Assembly: GCA_950073955.1 (NCBI GenBank)
Contig: CATMRH010000050.1
Span: forward strand, 1-9,312
Length of the DNA: 9,312 nucleotides
DNA from: an uncultured archaeon
Lineage (GTDB): Archaea; Thermoproteota; Nitrososphaeria; Nitrososphaerales; Nitrosopumilaceae
Direction: 5' to 3'
This document shows positions 1-6,054 of this stretch, piece by piece. The notes under the pieces were generated by a model. The model saw nothing but the letters and a program-made list of their open reading frames with translations. It was not told the DNA's origin and did not search any database. The translations under genes and the position numbers were made by a program. Each line of letters begins with the position of its first letter. The first letter of the stretch is position 1.

Positions 1-266
1 ATTGGAGAAACAATTGATGTCTTTGTCTTTGTGATTTCATAAAACGCTCCAGGAATAATCGTCATTGAGTAATCCTTTGCAATTTTCTTAAAGTCTGAAA
101 ACTCTGAATCAAAATCTGAAATTTCATTATTCTTTAGCCATTGTTCAGGCAAGCATACTATCTCTGTCTCTTTATTGCCCAATTTTTTTAGGATTGTTGA
201 AACTCTAGAAATTCCCTTTTGATTTGTATTATATGAAATTGTTTGAATCAATCCTAACTTTACCAT
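1..266 (-). CDS. Carbon-nitrogen hydrolase (nitrilase superfamily), N-terminal part only
   Basis: The minus strand from an ATG at 266 reads open to the window edge, giving 88 residues that begin MVKLGLIQTISYNTNQ. The nitrilase fold shows: a first beta strand at residues 2-10, a helix around 16-30, then IVCLPEQWL at 36-44, where Glu41 matches the catalytic glutamate of the Glu-Lys-Cys triad. The strand MTIIPGAFYEI follows, in the position where family members carry a similar 'GS/GA..E' strand. The catalytic Lys and Cys would lie beyond the left edge and cannot be checked. Members hydrolyse amides or nitriles (omega-amidases, carbamoylases, deaminated-glutathione amidase); the substrate cannot be told from this part. 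There is no Shine-Dalgarno, but a TATA-like box lies about 25 nt upstream of the ATG, which fits a leaderless mRNA. It is divergent from smc. Truncated by the window, not visibly broken. Family call fairly secure; specific function unknown. Confidence 0.8.
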   Translation of the reverse strand, partial: MVKLGLIQTISYNTNQKGISRVSTILKKLGNKETEIVCLPEQWLKNNEISDFDSEFSDFKKIAKDYSMTIIPGAFYEITKTKTSIVSP

Positions 267-285
267 GAATTTAGAATAACTACTT

Positions 286-297
286 TCATAATTAAGG
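286..297 (-). promoter_or_regulatory. TATA-like box for the nitrilase-family gene
   Basis: On the minus strand the sequence reads CCTTAATTATG, with TTAATTAT centred near 291. This is about 25 nt before the A of the ATG at 266, the usual archaeal TATA-to-start distance when transcription begins at or next to the start codon. The call rests on position and A/T content only. Confidence 0.4.
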
Positions 298-362
298 TAG
301 GCACAATTAGAGAACCTTAATTTTGAAATACGTTAATGTGATTCCAACCACTACGAAAAATT

Positions 363-373
363 TCATAATAAAA
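363..373 (+). promoter_or_regulatory. TATA-like box upstream of smc
   Basis: The stretch CATAATAAAA after a purine-rich run (ACGAAAAA) resembles an archaeal BRE/TATA element. Transcription from it should start near 390-395, which is about 55 nt before the smc start codon. An mRNA from this box would therefore have a short leader, or would begin at the ATG at 393. A weaker candidate (GATTATCC, about 418-425) lies about 28 nt upstream of the smc TTG and would give a leaderless smc mRNA. Confidence 0.35.
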
Positions 374-384
374 CAAGAAAAATT

Positions 385-435
385 ATGCAATTATGTCAAC
401 TAAACTTGTTAACCATCGATTATCCTACAGATTGA
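385..435 (+). other. Possible 16-codon leader ORF before smc
   Basis: An ATG at 385 opens a frame of 16 sense codons (MQLCQLNLLTIDYPTD) that stops at TGA 433-435, 13 nt before the smc start. A second ATG at 393, in another frame, opens a 61-codon frame that runs into smc to 578. If transcription starts at the TATA-like box near 368, one or both ATGs could be met by ribosomes before the TTG of smc. There is no homology evidence for either peptide, and short AT-rich leaders give such frames by chance. Confidence 0.15.
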
Positions 436-448
436 GAAAAGATCGTTA

Positions 449-3400
449 TTGGTTCATATTAAAAAAGTTGAGATCTTTGGCTTCAAATCATTTGGATTTA
501 AGAATACAACTGTTCAGTTTGAACCTGGTCTCATATCTATATCTGGTCCAAATGGTTCAGGTAAAAGTAACATCTTAGATGCTATTCAGTTTGCAATGGG
601 TGAAAATAAACCAAAAATATTGAGAGTTGACAAATTACGATCACTAATTCATGATGTTGAGGGAAATCGCCATGGACCCAAACTGACAAGATCTAGTGTA
701 CACTTTGATAATTCGGATAGAAAGATCCCTGTTGATTCTGATATTGTTGTGATTACAAGAGAAATGAATGAACACGGTGAAAGCATGTACTATCTTAACA
801 AAAAGAAAACAACTCGAAGTCAAGTTCTTGATCTACTTGATATGGCAAATGCAGGTTTAGGTCAACTTAATGCAATTCAACAAGGAACCGTAACTCGAAT
901 TTCAGAATTTACATCTGAAGAAAAAAGACAAACAATTGAGGATTTAATTGGATTATCTTACTTTGATGAAAAAAAGGCAGCGTCTCTAAAACAACTAGAA
1001 GATGCTGACAGAAGATTTGAAATTGCCACAGCACGAATGGGCGAAATCAAAAAAAGAATTGACGAACTGGAAGAAGAAAGAAATCAACAATTATGTCATG
1101 ATTTTCTAGAGCGTGAACTAACCCGGTACAGTGCACTAGCGGCTGCCAATGAAATGAAGCTAGTCTTAAGCCAAAAAACTTCAAAAGAGTCTACTTTACA
1201 CACCGTAACTACTGAAATCACAGAATTTGATGGTCAAAGAACTGTACTGAAAACTGAGATTGATGTTTTGGAGAGTGAAAAATCAAAGATAATGACAGAA
1301 GCTGATAATTACAATCACGAAAAAGCATTACTCGATGCAAAAATAAGCTCAGCATATGAACAATATGAATCTGATAACAGCGCAATCTCAGTATCAACGA
1401 AAAGAATAGAACAAATTGATAATAGAAATCCAAAAATCAAAACTGAGCTGGAAGAAATTAAAAATTCTGTAAGTGATGTTAATGTTCAAATCCTAAAAAT
1501 AAAAGAATCAATTGAAGAAACAAATCTCAAAAAGAATAAAATCAATGATGATGTAGTAATTGTTGATTCTGAATATAAAAAAATTCTAACAGAACAATCA
1601 GATGTTGCAGCTAAAAAATCTGAGATTGATGACAAAATCAAAACTCTCACTAGCCAACTAAATGATACTGAACTCAAATTTTCTAAGGCTCAACAAGAAA
1701 AAGAACACTCGAAAGATAAAATCAACAGAAATTCTAGAAAATTTGATGAAATAGAACAAGGTATAGTGAATTTGTCTGCATCTAAATCTAAGTTTGAATC
1801 AATGATGGAACGTGATAAAGTAACTATTACTGAATTGAAATCTGGAATTATAAAATTACAAACAAAAAAATCAAAAATAAACAATGACATGGAAGAATGG
1901 AGATCAATATTAGAAAAATCAACTAAAGCTGCAATCACTGCCAAATCTAAAATCAAAACTGTAAAAGGATTTATGCATGAAGATTACACTGTTGCAAAAT
2001 TAAAAGAAGATGCAGACAAACTTGGCATTGAAGGTTTAGTATATGAAATGATTTCATGGGACAAACAATACGAACGTTCTGTTTTAGCTGTGAGTTCTGA
2101 TTGGATCAAAGCAATTGTTGTTAAAGACTTTGCAACTCTAATTGGAATTGCAGAAGCTGCTAGAAGTAAGAAACTTCCAAAACTAAAGATTATACCACTT
2201 GATGCAATTCCAAAATTCAAGATAACTCTACCAAAAAAATCTGGAGTCATAGGTGTTCTATCTGATTATGTTACTTGTGATCCTGCCTATTCTACGCTCA
2301 AAACATTCCTATTTGGAAATATTGTACTTACAGAAAATCGAGAATCTGCCTATAATATATCAAAATTAGGATACAAAACAGTAACCATAAATGGTGAATA
2401 TTTTGCGGCTAAAGGTGGCACTGTTGTAATTGATATCAATTCAAAGATCTCAAAACTTACAAAATTAATTTCAATGAGTAGTGATATTGATGGTCTATTC
2501 CAATCTATCAACTTGATTAAAAATTACCTACTACAGAAAAAACATTCTTTGAAAAAATTAGAAGTTTTAATTGAATCATATAAAGAAAGACTTTTAATTT
2601 CAGAGAAATCTTTATCCAAAACAAATGAGAATTACTCCAATTTGAAATCAAGCATTGTTTCTAAAAAGAATCTAAAAGAACAACTAGCAAAAAGAAATTC
2701 TGAATTAACTTCAAGAAATATACATATTGAATCAGAAATAATTACAACCAAATCTCACATTGAATCATTGAATGAACGTATTTTCATTGTCGAGAAAAAC
2801 TATGCTAGTGGCGAGCAAGATCGTATTGCAAGCGAGTTGTCTAGAATTAATGTAAAGAAAGTAGAAGTTGAGAAACTATTTACAACAATTATGAATGAAT
2901 TTCGTGACAAATCTTCTCATCTAACAATACTAGAAACTCAAGTTAGTCAAAAAAAGTCTCAATCTAATAGACTTGATGATGAAGAACATTCTCTGAAGTT
3001 AGAACGCCAAGAATTGGAAACAAAGATTCAAGAATTAGAAAAACAAATAGAACCAAAAAATAAGGTTCTTGTAAAATTAAGACAAAAAGAACAAGATCTT
3101 ATATCCACTTCTGGTTCATCTATTGGGGAACTCAAAGTATATGATGACAAACTTAAAATTTTATCTGAAAAGAAAACTGAGATAATACAACAAATCAGCA
3201 CATTAGAACGCCAATCTGATTCATTGAATCACGATTTACATGATTTACAAGAAAACGAATCTAAATTAAAGCGAATTATTTCTACTTTTAGATTTGATAA
3301 AGACATGGAGATCTTTAATGTTGAACCTATTGTTCAAGGGCTGAGTGCTGAATTAACTTCCCTAAATTCACTAAACGCAAAGGCACCTGAATTGTATCTT

Positions 3401-3973
3401 GAAGTATCTTATGGATATCGTTCAATGTCCACAAGAAAGAATTCTCTTGAGGAAGAAAAAAATGCAATTATAAAATTCCTTGAAGATGTTGACAAAGAAA
3501 AACGACAAACATTCTTGAATGCATTTGATACGGTTGATAAAGAAATTCGTTTGATATTCAATAAAATGACTAATGGAAATGCTTGGTTAGAATTACAAAA
3601 TGAAGATGATATATTCAATTCTGGAATTTCTTATTTGATTCAATTCCCAAATAAACCAAAAAGAGAATCTACATCAATTAGTGGTGGTGAAAAGACATTG
3701 GCTGCAGTTGTATTTGTACTTGCACTTCAAAAGTTAAAGCCTTCTCCATTTTACTTGTTTGATGAAATTGATGCGCACCTTGATGCACCAAATTCTGAAA
3801 AACTTGCAAAGATTTTAGAAGAACGTTCTAAAGAAAGTCAATTCATTTTGGTGTCTCTAAAAGAATCTGTTATACAAAAATCAAAACTGATCTATGGTGT
3901 TTATCCAAAGAATGGCGTTTCCCATATTATTGTTTACAAAGATAAGCGAATGCCATCTGTCCGAACTTCCTAG
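449..3973 (+). CDS. smc: Chromosome segregation ATPase SMC
   Basis: A 1174-residue SMC, a normal length for the family. SMC dimers form ring-shaped ATPases that hold and compact DNA, normally with kleisin partners (ScpA/ScpB type). Domain order is complete: N-terminal head with Walker A GPNGSGKSN (33-41) and Q-loop QQG (144-146); a long Glu/Lys-rich coiled coil (about 170-500); a globular hinge (about 505-665, including WDKQYERSVLA and a late GG near 656); the returning coiled coil (about 665-1030); and the C-terminal head with signature SGGEK (1078-1082), Walker B FYLFDEID with Asp1105-Glu1106, and D-loop LDAPN. The start is TTG: an in-frame stop at 410-412 leaves no upstream ATG or GTG, and the family begins right at a sequence like VHIKKVEIFGFKSF. 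Rad50 is excluded by the hinge, which replaces a zinc hook. No scpA or scpB is adjacent here. The stop overlaps the convergent ABC ATPase gene by 4 nt. Confidence 0.95.
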   Translation: MVHIKKVEIFGFKSFGFKNTTVQFEPGLISISGPNGSGKSNILDAIQFAMGENKPKILRVDKLRSLIHDVEGNRHGPKLTRSSVHFDNSDRKIPVDSDIVVITREMNEHGESMYYLNKKKTTRSQVLDLLDMANAGLGQLNAIQQGTVTRISEFTSEEKRQTIEDLIGLSYFDEKKAASLKQLEDADRRFEIATARMGEIKKRIDELEEERNQQLCHDFLERELTRYSALAAANEMKLVLSQKTSKESTLHTVTTEITEFDGQRTVLKTEIDVLESEKSKIMTEADNYNHEKALLDAKISSAYEQYESDNSAISVSTKRIEQIDNRNPKIKTELEEIKNSVSDVNVQILKIKESIEETNLKKNKINDDVVIVDSEYKKILTEQSDVAAKKSEIDDKIKTLTSQLNDTELKFSKAQQEKEHSKDKINRNSRKFDEIEQGIVNLSASKSKFESMMERDKVTITELKSGIIKLQTKKSKINNDMEEWRSILEKSTKAAITAKSKIKTVKGFMHEDYTVAKLKEDADKLGIEGLVYEMISWDKQYERSVLAVSSDWIKAIVVKDFATLIGIAEAARSKKLPKLKIIPLDAIPKFKITLPKKSGVIGVLSDYVTCDPAYSTLKTFLFGNIVLTENRESAYNISKLGYKTVTINGEYFAAKGGTVVIDINSKISKLTKLISMSSDIDGLFQSINLIKNYLLQKKHSLKKLEVLIESYKERLLISEKSLSKTNENYSNLKSSIVSKKNLKEQLAKRNSELTSRNIHIESEIITTKSHIESLNERIFIVEKNYASGEQDRIASELSRINVKKVEVEKLFTTIMNEFRDKSSHLTILETQVSQKKSQSNRLDDEEHSLKLERQELETKIQELEKQIEPKNKVLVKLRQKEQDLISTSGSSIGELKVYDDKLKILSEKKTEIIQQISTLERQSDSLNHDLHDLQENESKLKRIISTFRFDKDMEIFNVEPIVQGLSAELTSLNSLNAKAPELYLEVSYGYRSMSTRKNSLEEEKNAIIKFLEDVDKEKRQTFLNAFDTVDKEIRLIFNKMTNGNAWLELQNEDDIFNSGISYLIQFPNKPKRESTSISGGEKTLAAVVFVLALQKLKPSPFYLFDEIDAHLDAPNSEKLAKILEERSKESQFILVSLKESVIQKSKLIYGVYPKNGVSHIIVYKDKRMPSVRTS
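3970..3973. other. Shared stop-codon overlap of smc and the ABC ATPase gene
   Basis: The palindrome CTAG supplies both stops: TAG at 3971-3973 on the plus strand for smc, and TAG at 3972-3970 on the minus strand for the transporter gene. There is no spacer, so any terminator of either gene must lie inside the other gene. Only a T4 run (3979-3982) follows smc closely; no T-run follows the ABC gene in the first 40 nt. Confidence 0.9.
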
Positions 3974-4950
3974 TCTAGTTTTACATAACATGCAGCATAA
4001 TGCTCATCATCGACCTTTTCTAAGTTAGGCTCTTCTTTACATTTCTCTATAACATAAGGACATCTTGCCCTAAATCTACACCCCTGATACACATCCACAT
4101 CTGATGGTTCATTTATTCGAATTTTCTTTTCTCTGTGAAGATTTTCAGGATCTGGTTCTGAAATTGCATCAATTAGTGCTTGTGTGTATGGATGCTTTGG
4201 GCTTGTCAGAACTTGGTCAATTGGTCCCATTTCTACAATTTTACCAAGATACAAAATTCCTATTCTTTGACCAAAATATCTGGCTGTTGCCAAATCATGA
4301 GTGATATAGATGAATGAAATACTATATTTTTTCTGCAATTCCTGCATTAATTCAAGCATCTCTGCTCTAATTGACACATCCAACATTGAAACCGGTTCAT
4401 CTGCTATGATTAGTTTAGGTCTTAGTGCCAACGCTCTTGCCAAGACTACTCTCTGTCTTTGTCCTCCTGATAACGTATGAGGATATTTCTTTACCATTTC
4501 TTCAGCAGGTTCTAATTTTACTTCATGCAAAACTTCAATCACTCTTCTGAATCTTTCATCTTTATTTCCAACATTATGTATTTCAAGAGGTTCAGAAACA
4601 ATGCTTCCAATTCTCATTCTTGGATTGATAGAGTCATAGGGATCTTGGGGGATCATCTGACAGTTCATTCTGATTTTTTTTAAATTCTTTTGTTCATTAT
4701 TGATTTCTTGATCTTCGAAAAAAATTTTTCCAGAATCTGACTCAATTGACTTTAGAATTAATTTTGCAATGGTTGATTTTCCAGAACCTGATTCGCCAGC
4801 CAGTACAAAAACTTCGCCTTTTTTAAGCGAAAATGAAACATCGTCTACTGCTCTGACTGTAGTAGTTTTTGAACTAAACAATCCTTTTTTTGTGAAATAT
4901 TTTTTCAAATGTTCTACTTTGAGTATTTCTTCCACTGATTTTTGATGCAT
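3970..4950 (-). CDS. Peptide-type ABC transporter ATPase (Dpp/Opp family, DppF-like)
   Basis: A 326-residue nucleotide-binding subunit of an oligopeptide/dipeptide (or related nickel/solute) importer, acting on the inner face of the membrane. Visible motifs: Walker A GESGSGKST (52-60), Q-loop in IPQDPYDSINP (Gln102), ABC signature LSGGQRQR (160-167), Walker B LIIADEP (180-186) with D-loop MLDVS, H-loop His218. The C-terminal Opp/Dpp extension has PKHPYTQAL (251-259) and four cysteines, 291, 297, 304 and 321 (spacing C-X5-C-X6-C-X16-C); related DppD-type proteins bind a [4Fe-4S] cluster with such residues. I chose the ATG at 4950. A TTG at 5049 would add 33 residues, but these are not family-like and would run through the egtD promoter and start. 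No permease or binding-protein gene is near, so partners must lie elsewhere and the substrate is not defined. It is divergent from egtD and convergent with smc. Confidence 0.9.
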   Translation of the reverse strand: MHQKSVEEILKVEHLKKYFTKKGLFSSKTTTVRAVDDVSFSLKKGEVFVLAGESGSGKSTIAKLILKSIESDSGKIFFEDQEINNEQKNLKKIRMNCQMIPQDPYDSINPRMRIGSIVSEPLEIHNVGNKDERFRRVIEVLHEVKLEPAEEMVKKYPHTLSGGQRQRVVLARALALRPKLIIADEPVSMLDVSIRAEMLELMQELQKKYSISFIYITHDLATARYFGQRIGILYLGKIVEMGPIDQVLTSPKHPYTQALIDAISEPDPENLHREKKIRINEPSDVDVYQGCRFRARCPYVIEKCKEEPNLEKVDDEHYAACYVKLD

Positions 4951-4966
4951 GAAGGAGTATATCAAG

Positions 4967-4976
4967 AAGTATAGTT
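4967..4976 (-). promoter_or_regulatory. TATA-like box for the ABC ATPase gene
   Basis: On the minus strand this reads AACTATACTT, centred about 22 nt before the A of the ATG at 4950, slightly close for a leaderless start. The stronger AT-rich box at 4995-5006 could serve instead and would give a leader of about 25 nt. No Shine-Dalgarno is seen before the ATG. Confidence 0.3.
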
Positions 4977-4994
4977 TGTGCGTAAAAAATTGGG

Positions 4995-5006
4995 ATAAAA
5001 TATTTA
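4995..5006 (+). promoter_or_regulatory. TATA-like box for egtD in the divergent spacer
   Basis: ATAAAATATTTA, centred near 5001, is the best TATA match in the 81-nt divergent spacer. Transcription is expected near 5027, about 5 nt before the TTG start of egtD, so the mRNA would be nearly leaderless. Because the box is nearly symmetric it could also drive the ABC ATPase gene on the other strand. Confidence 0.4.
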
Positions 5007-5031
5007 TGTTGAAAAAAGTCGATTTTAGTAC

Positions 5032-6054
5032 TTGAGTAATACCATTCAAAAAAATCTAGATTACAAAAAATATGTAGTATCTACTAAACTTCAATATTTT
5101 AAACCACATGCTACTAAAATTGAGAAAACATTTGCTGAAGAAATATCCTCTAGTTTGAATAGAGATTCTAAATTTATCGATCCAAAGTACTTTTATGATA
5201 AAAAAGGCTCAGATTTGTTTGAAAAAATTTGCTCTTTGCCTGAATACTATCCTACCAGAACTGAAATTTCTATTCTGAAACAACTACAGGATGAATTACC
5301 CTCTTATCTTGATGAAAATTTTCGATTAGTAGAACTTGGAAGCGGAACATCTGTAAAAACCAGGCTGATTCTTGATATTTTAGTAAAATTACAAGATACT
5401 ACAGAATATTTTCCAATAGACATCTCTGAGATTCTTACGGAAAGCTCTGAACAATTATTGAAAGATTATGATGGTTTGCATATAACAGGCCTTATTGACA
5501 CTTATGAAGGAGGTTTACAATTTCTTAAGAATTTTGATGATAAGAAAAATTTGATAATCTTTTTGGGTTCTAGTTTTGGTAATTTTTCTCCAAATGATGG
5601 TTGTGAATTTTTAAAGAAAATAAACTCTACAATGAAGTCAGGTGATCTCTTTTTGATTGGACTGGATTTGGTAAAGGACTCATCTGTTTTAGAGTCTGCA
5701 TATGATGACTCACAAGGTATAACCGCAGAATTTAATCTAAACATTCTTTCTAGGATTAATGATGAGCTTGACGCAGATTTTTCTTTGAAAAACTTTTCAC
5801 ATTACGCAATTTACAATGAAAAGAAACAAAGAGTTGAGATGTATCTAAAATCTCTTGTAAATCAATCAGTTATAGTGTCAAAATCTAATCTTTTATTGAA
5901 TTTGGAAAAAAATGAATTAATCCATACTGAGCATTCACATAAATTCACATTGTCTCAGATTAGTGAACTACTTGATAGTACGGGATTCCAAATTAAACAA
6001 ACATGGTTAGATGATAACAAGCATTTTTCACTAACCTTGGCATCAAAAAATTAG
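5032..6054 (+). CDS. egtD: L-histidine N-alpha-methyltransferase EgtD
   Basis: A 340-residue SAM-dependent methyltransferase that trimethylates the alpha-amino group of histidine to hercynine, the first step of ergothioneine synthesis. It matches mycobacterial EgtD (321 residues) throughout: KYFYDKKGSDLFEKIC and LPEYYPTRTE (52-78), SAM loop ELGSGTS (101-107), PIDISE (128-133) with Asp130, LGSSFGNF (178-185), AYDDSQGITAEFN (223-235) and TEHSHKF (299-305). From memory of the M. smegmatis enzyme, the histidine-binding residues Tyr56, Asn166, Tyr206, Met252, Glu282 and Ser284 correspond to Tyr73, Asn184, Tyr224, Met270, Glu300 and Ser302, at a consistent offset of 17-18, so activity is likely. 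The start is TTG at 5032; TAG at 5026-5028 blocks extension upstream and no later in-frame ATG precedes the conserved core. A nine-codon ATG frame (5006-5035) ends across this TTG (TTGA). The 3' end overlaps egtB, its pathway partner, by 4 nt. Confidence 0.93.
   Translation: MSNTIQKNLDYKKYVVSTKLQYFKPHATKIEKTFAEEISSSLNRDSKFIDPKYFYDKKGSDLFEKICSLPEYYPTRTEISILKQLQDELPSYLDENFRLVELGSGTSVKTRLILDILVKLQDTTEYFPIDISEILTESSEQLLKDYDGLHITGLIDTYEGGLQFLKNFDDKKNLIIFLGSSFGNFSPNDGCEFLKKINSTMKSGDLFLIGLDLVKDSSVLESAYDDSQGITAEFNLNILSRINDELDADFSLKNFSHYAIYNEKKQRVEMYLKSLVNQSVIVSKSNLLLNLEKNELIHTEHSHKFTLSQISELLDSTGFQIKQTWLDDNKHFSLTLASKN
6045..6050 (-). terminator. Oligo-T terminator of egtB inside the egtD 3' end
   Basis: Read on the minus strand, the egtB stop TAA (6053-6051) is followed at once by TTTTTT. 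Archaeal RNA polymerase commonly terminates at U-tracts without a hairpin. The same bases encode the Lys-Asn end of EgtD on the other strand, so the signal is embedded in coding sequence. Confidence 0.4.
6051..6054. other. Tail-to-tail overlap of egtD and egtB
   Basis: The bases TTAG hold both stops: TAG at 6052-6054 for egtD (plus) and TAA at 6053-6051 for egtB (minus). The two ergothioneine genes therefore converge with a 4-nt overlap instead of forming an operon, and complementary mRNA 3' ends are expected wherever egtD transcripts run on into the egtB region. Confidence 0.9.

Noticed and set aside
267..448. tRNA, small RNA or repeat array in the nitrilase/smc spacer
   Set aside because: No cloverleaf, no T-loop sequence and no tandem repeat could be found; only promoter-like AT boxes and short frames are visible.
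1984..2250. Open frames antisense to smc and to the other genes (for example 1690-1956, 1984-2250, 5502-5744, 7016-7297)
   Set aside because: They lie fully inside strongly supported genes, show no family motifs and have the composition expected of the complementary strand.
449..3973. SMC gene being Rad50
   Set aside because: The centre of the coiled coil is a globular hinge, not a CXXC zinc hook, and the N-terminus VHIKKVEIFGFKSF is SMC-like.
4951..5049. 33-residue N-terminal extension of the ABC ATPase from a TTG at 5049
   Set aside because: The added residues are not family-like, they run through the divergent spacer and egtD start, and a good ATG at 4950 lies right before the conserved start of the ATPase domain.
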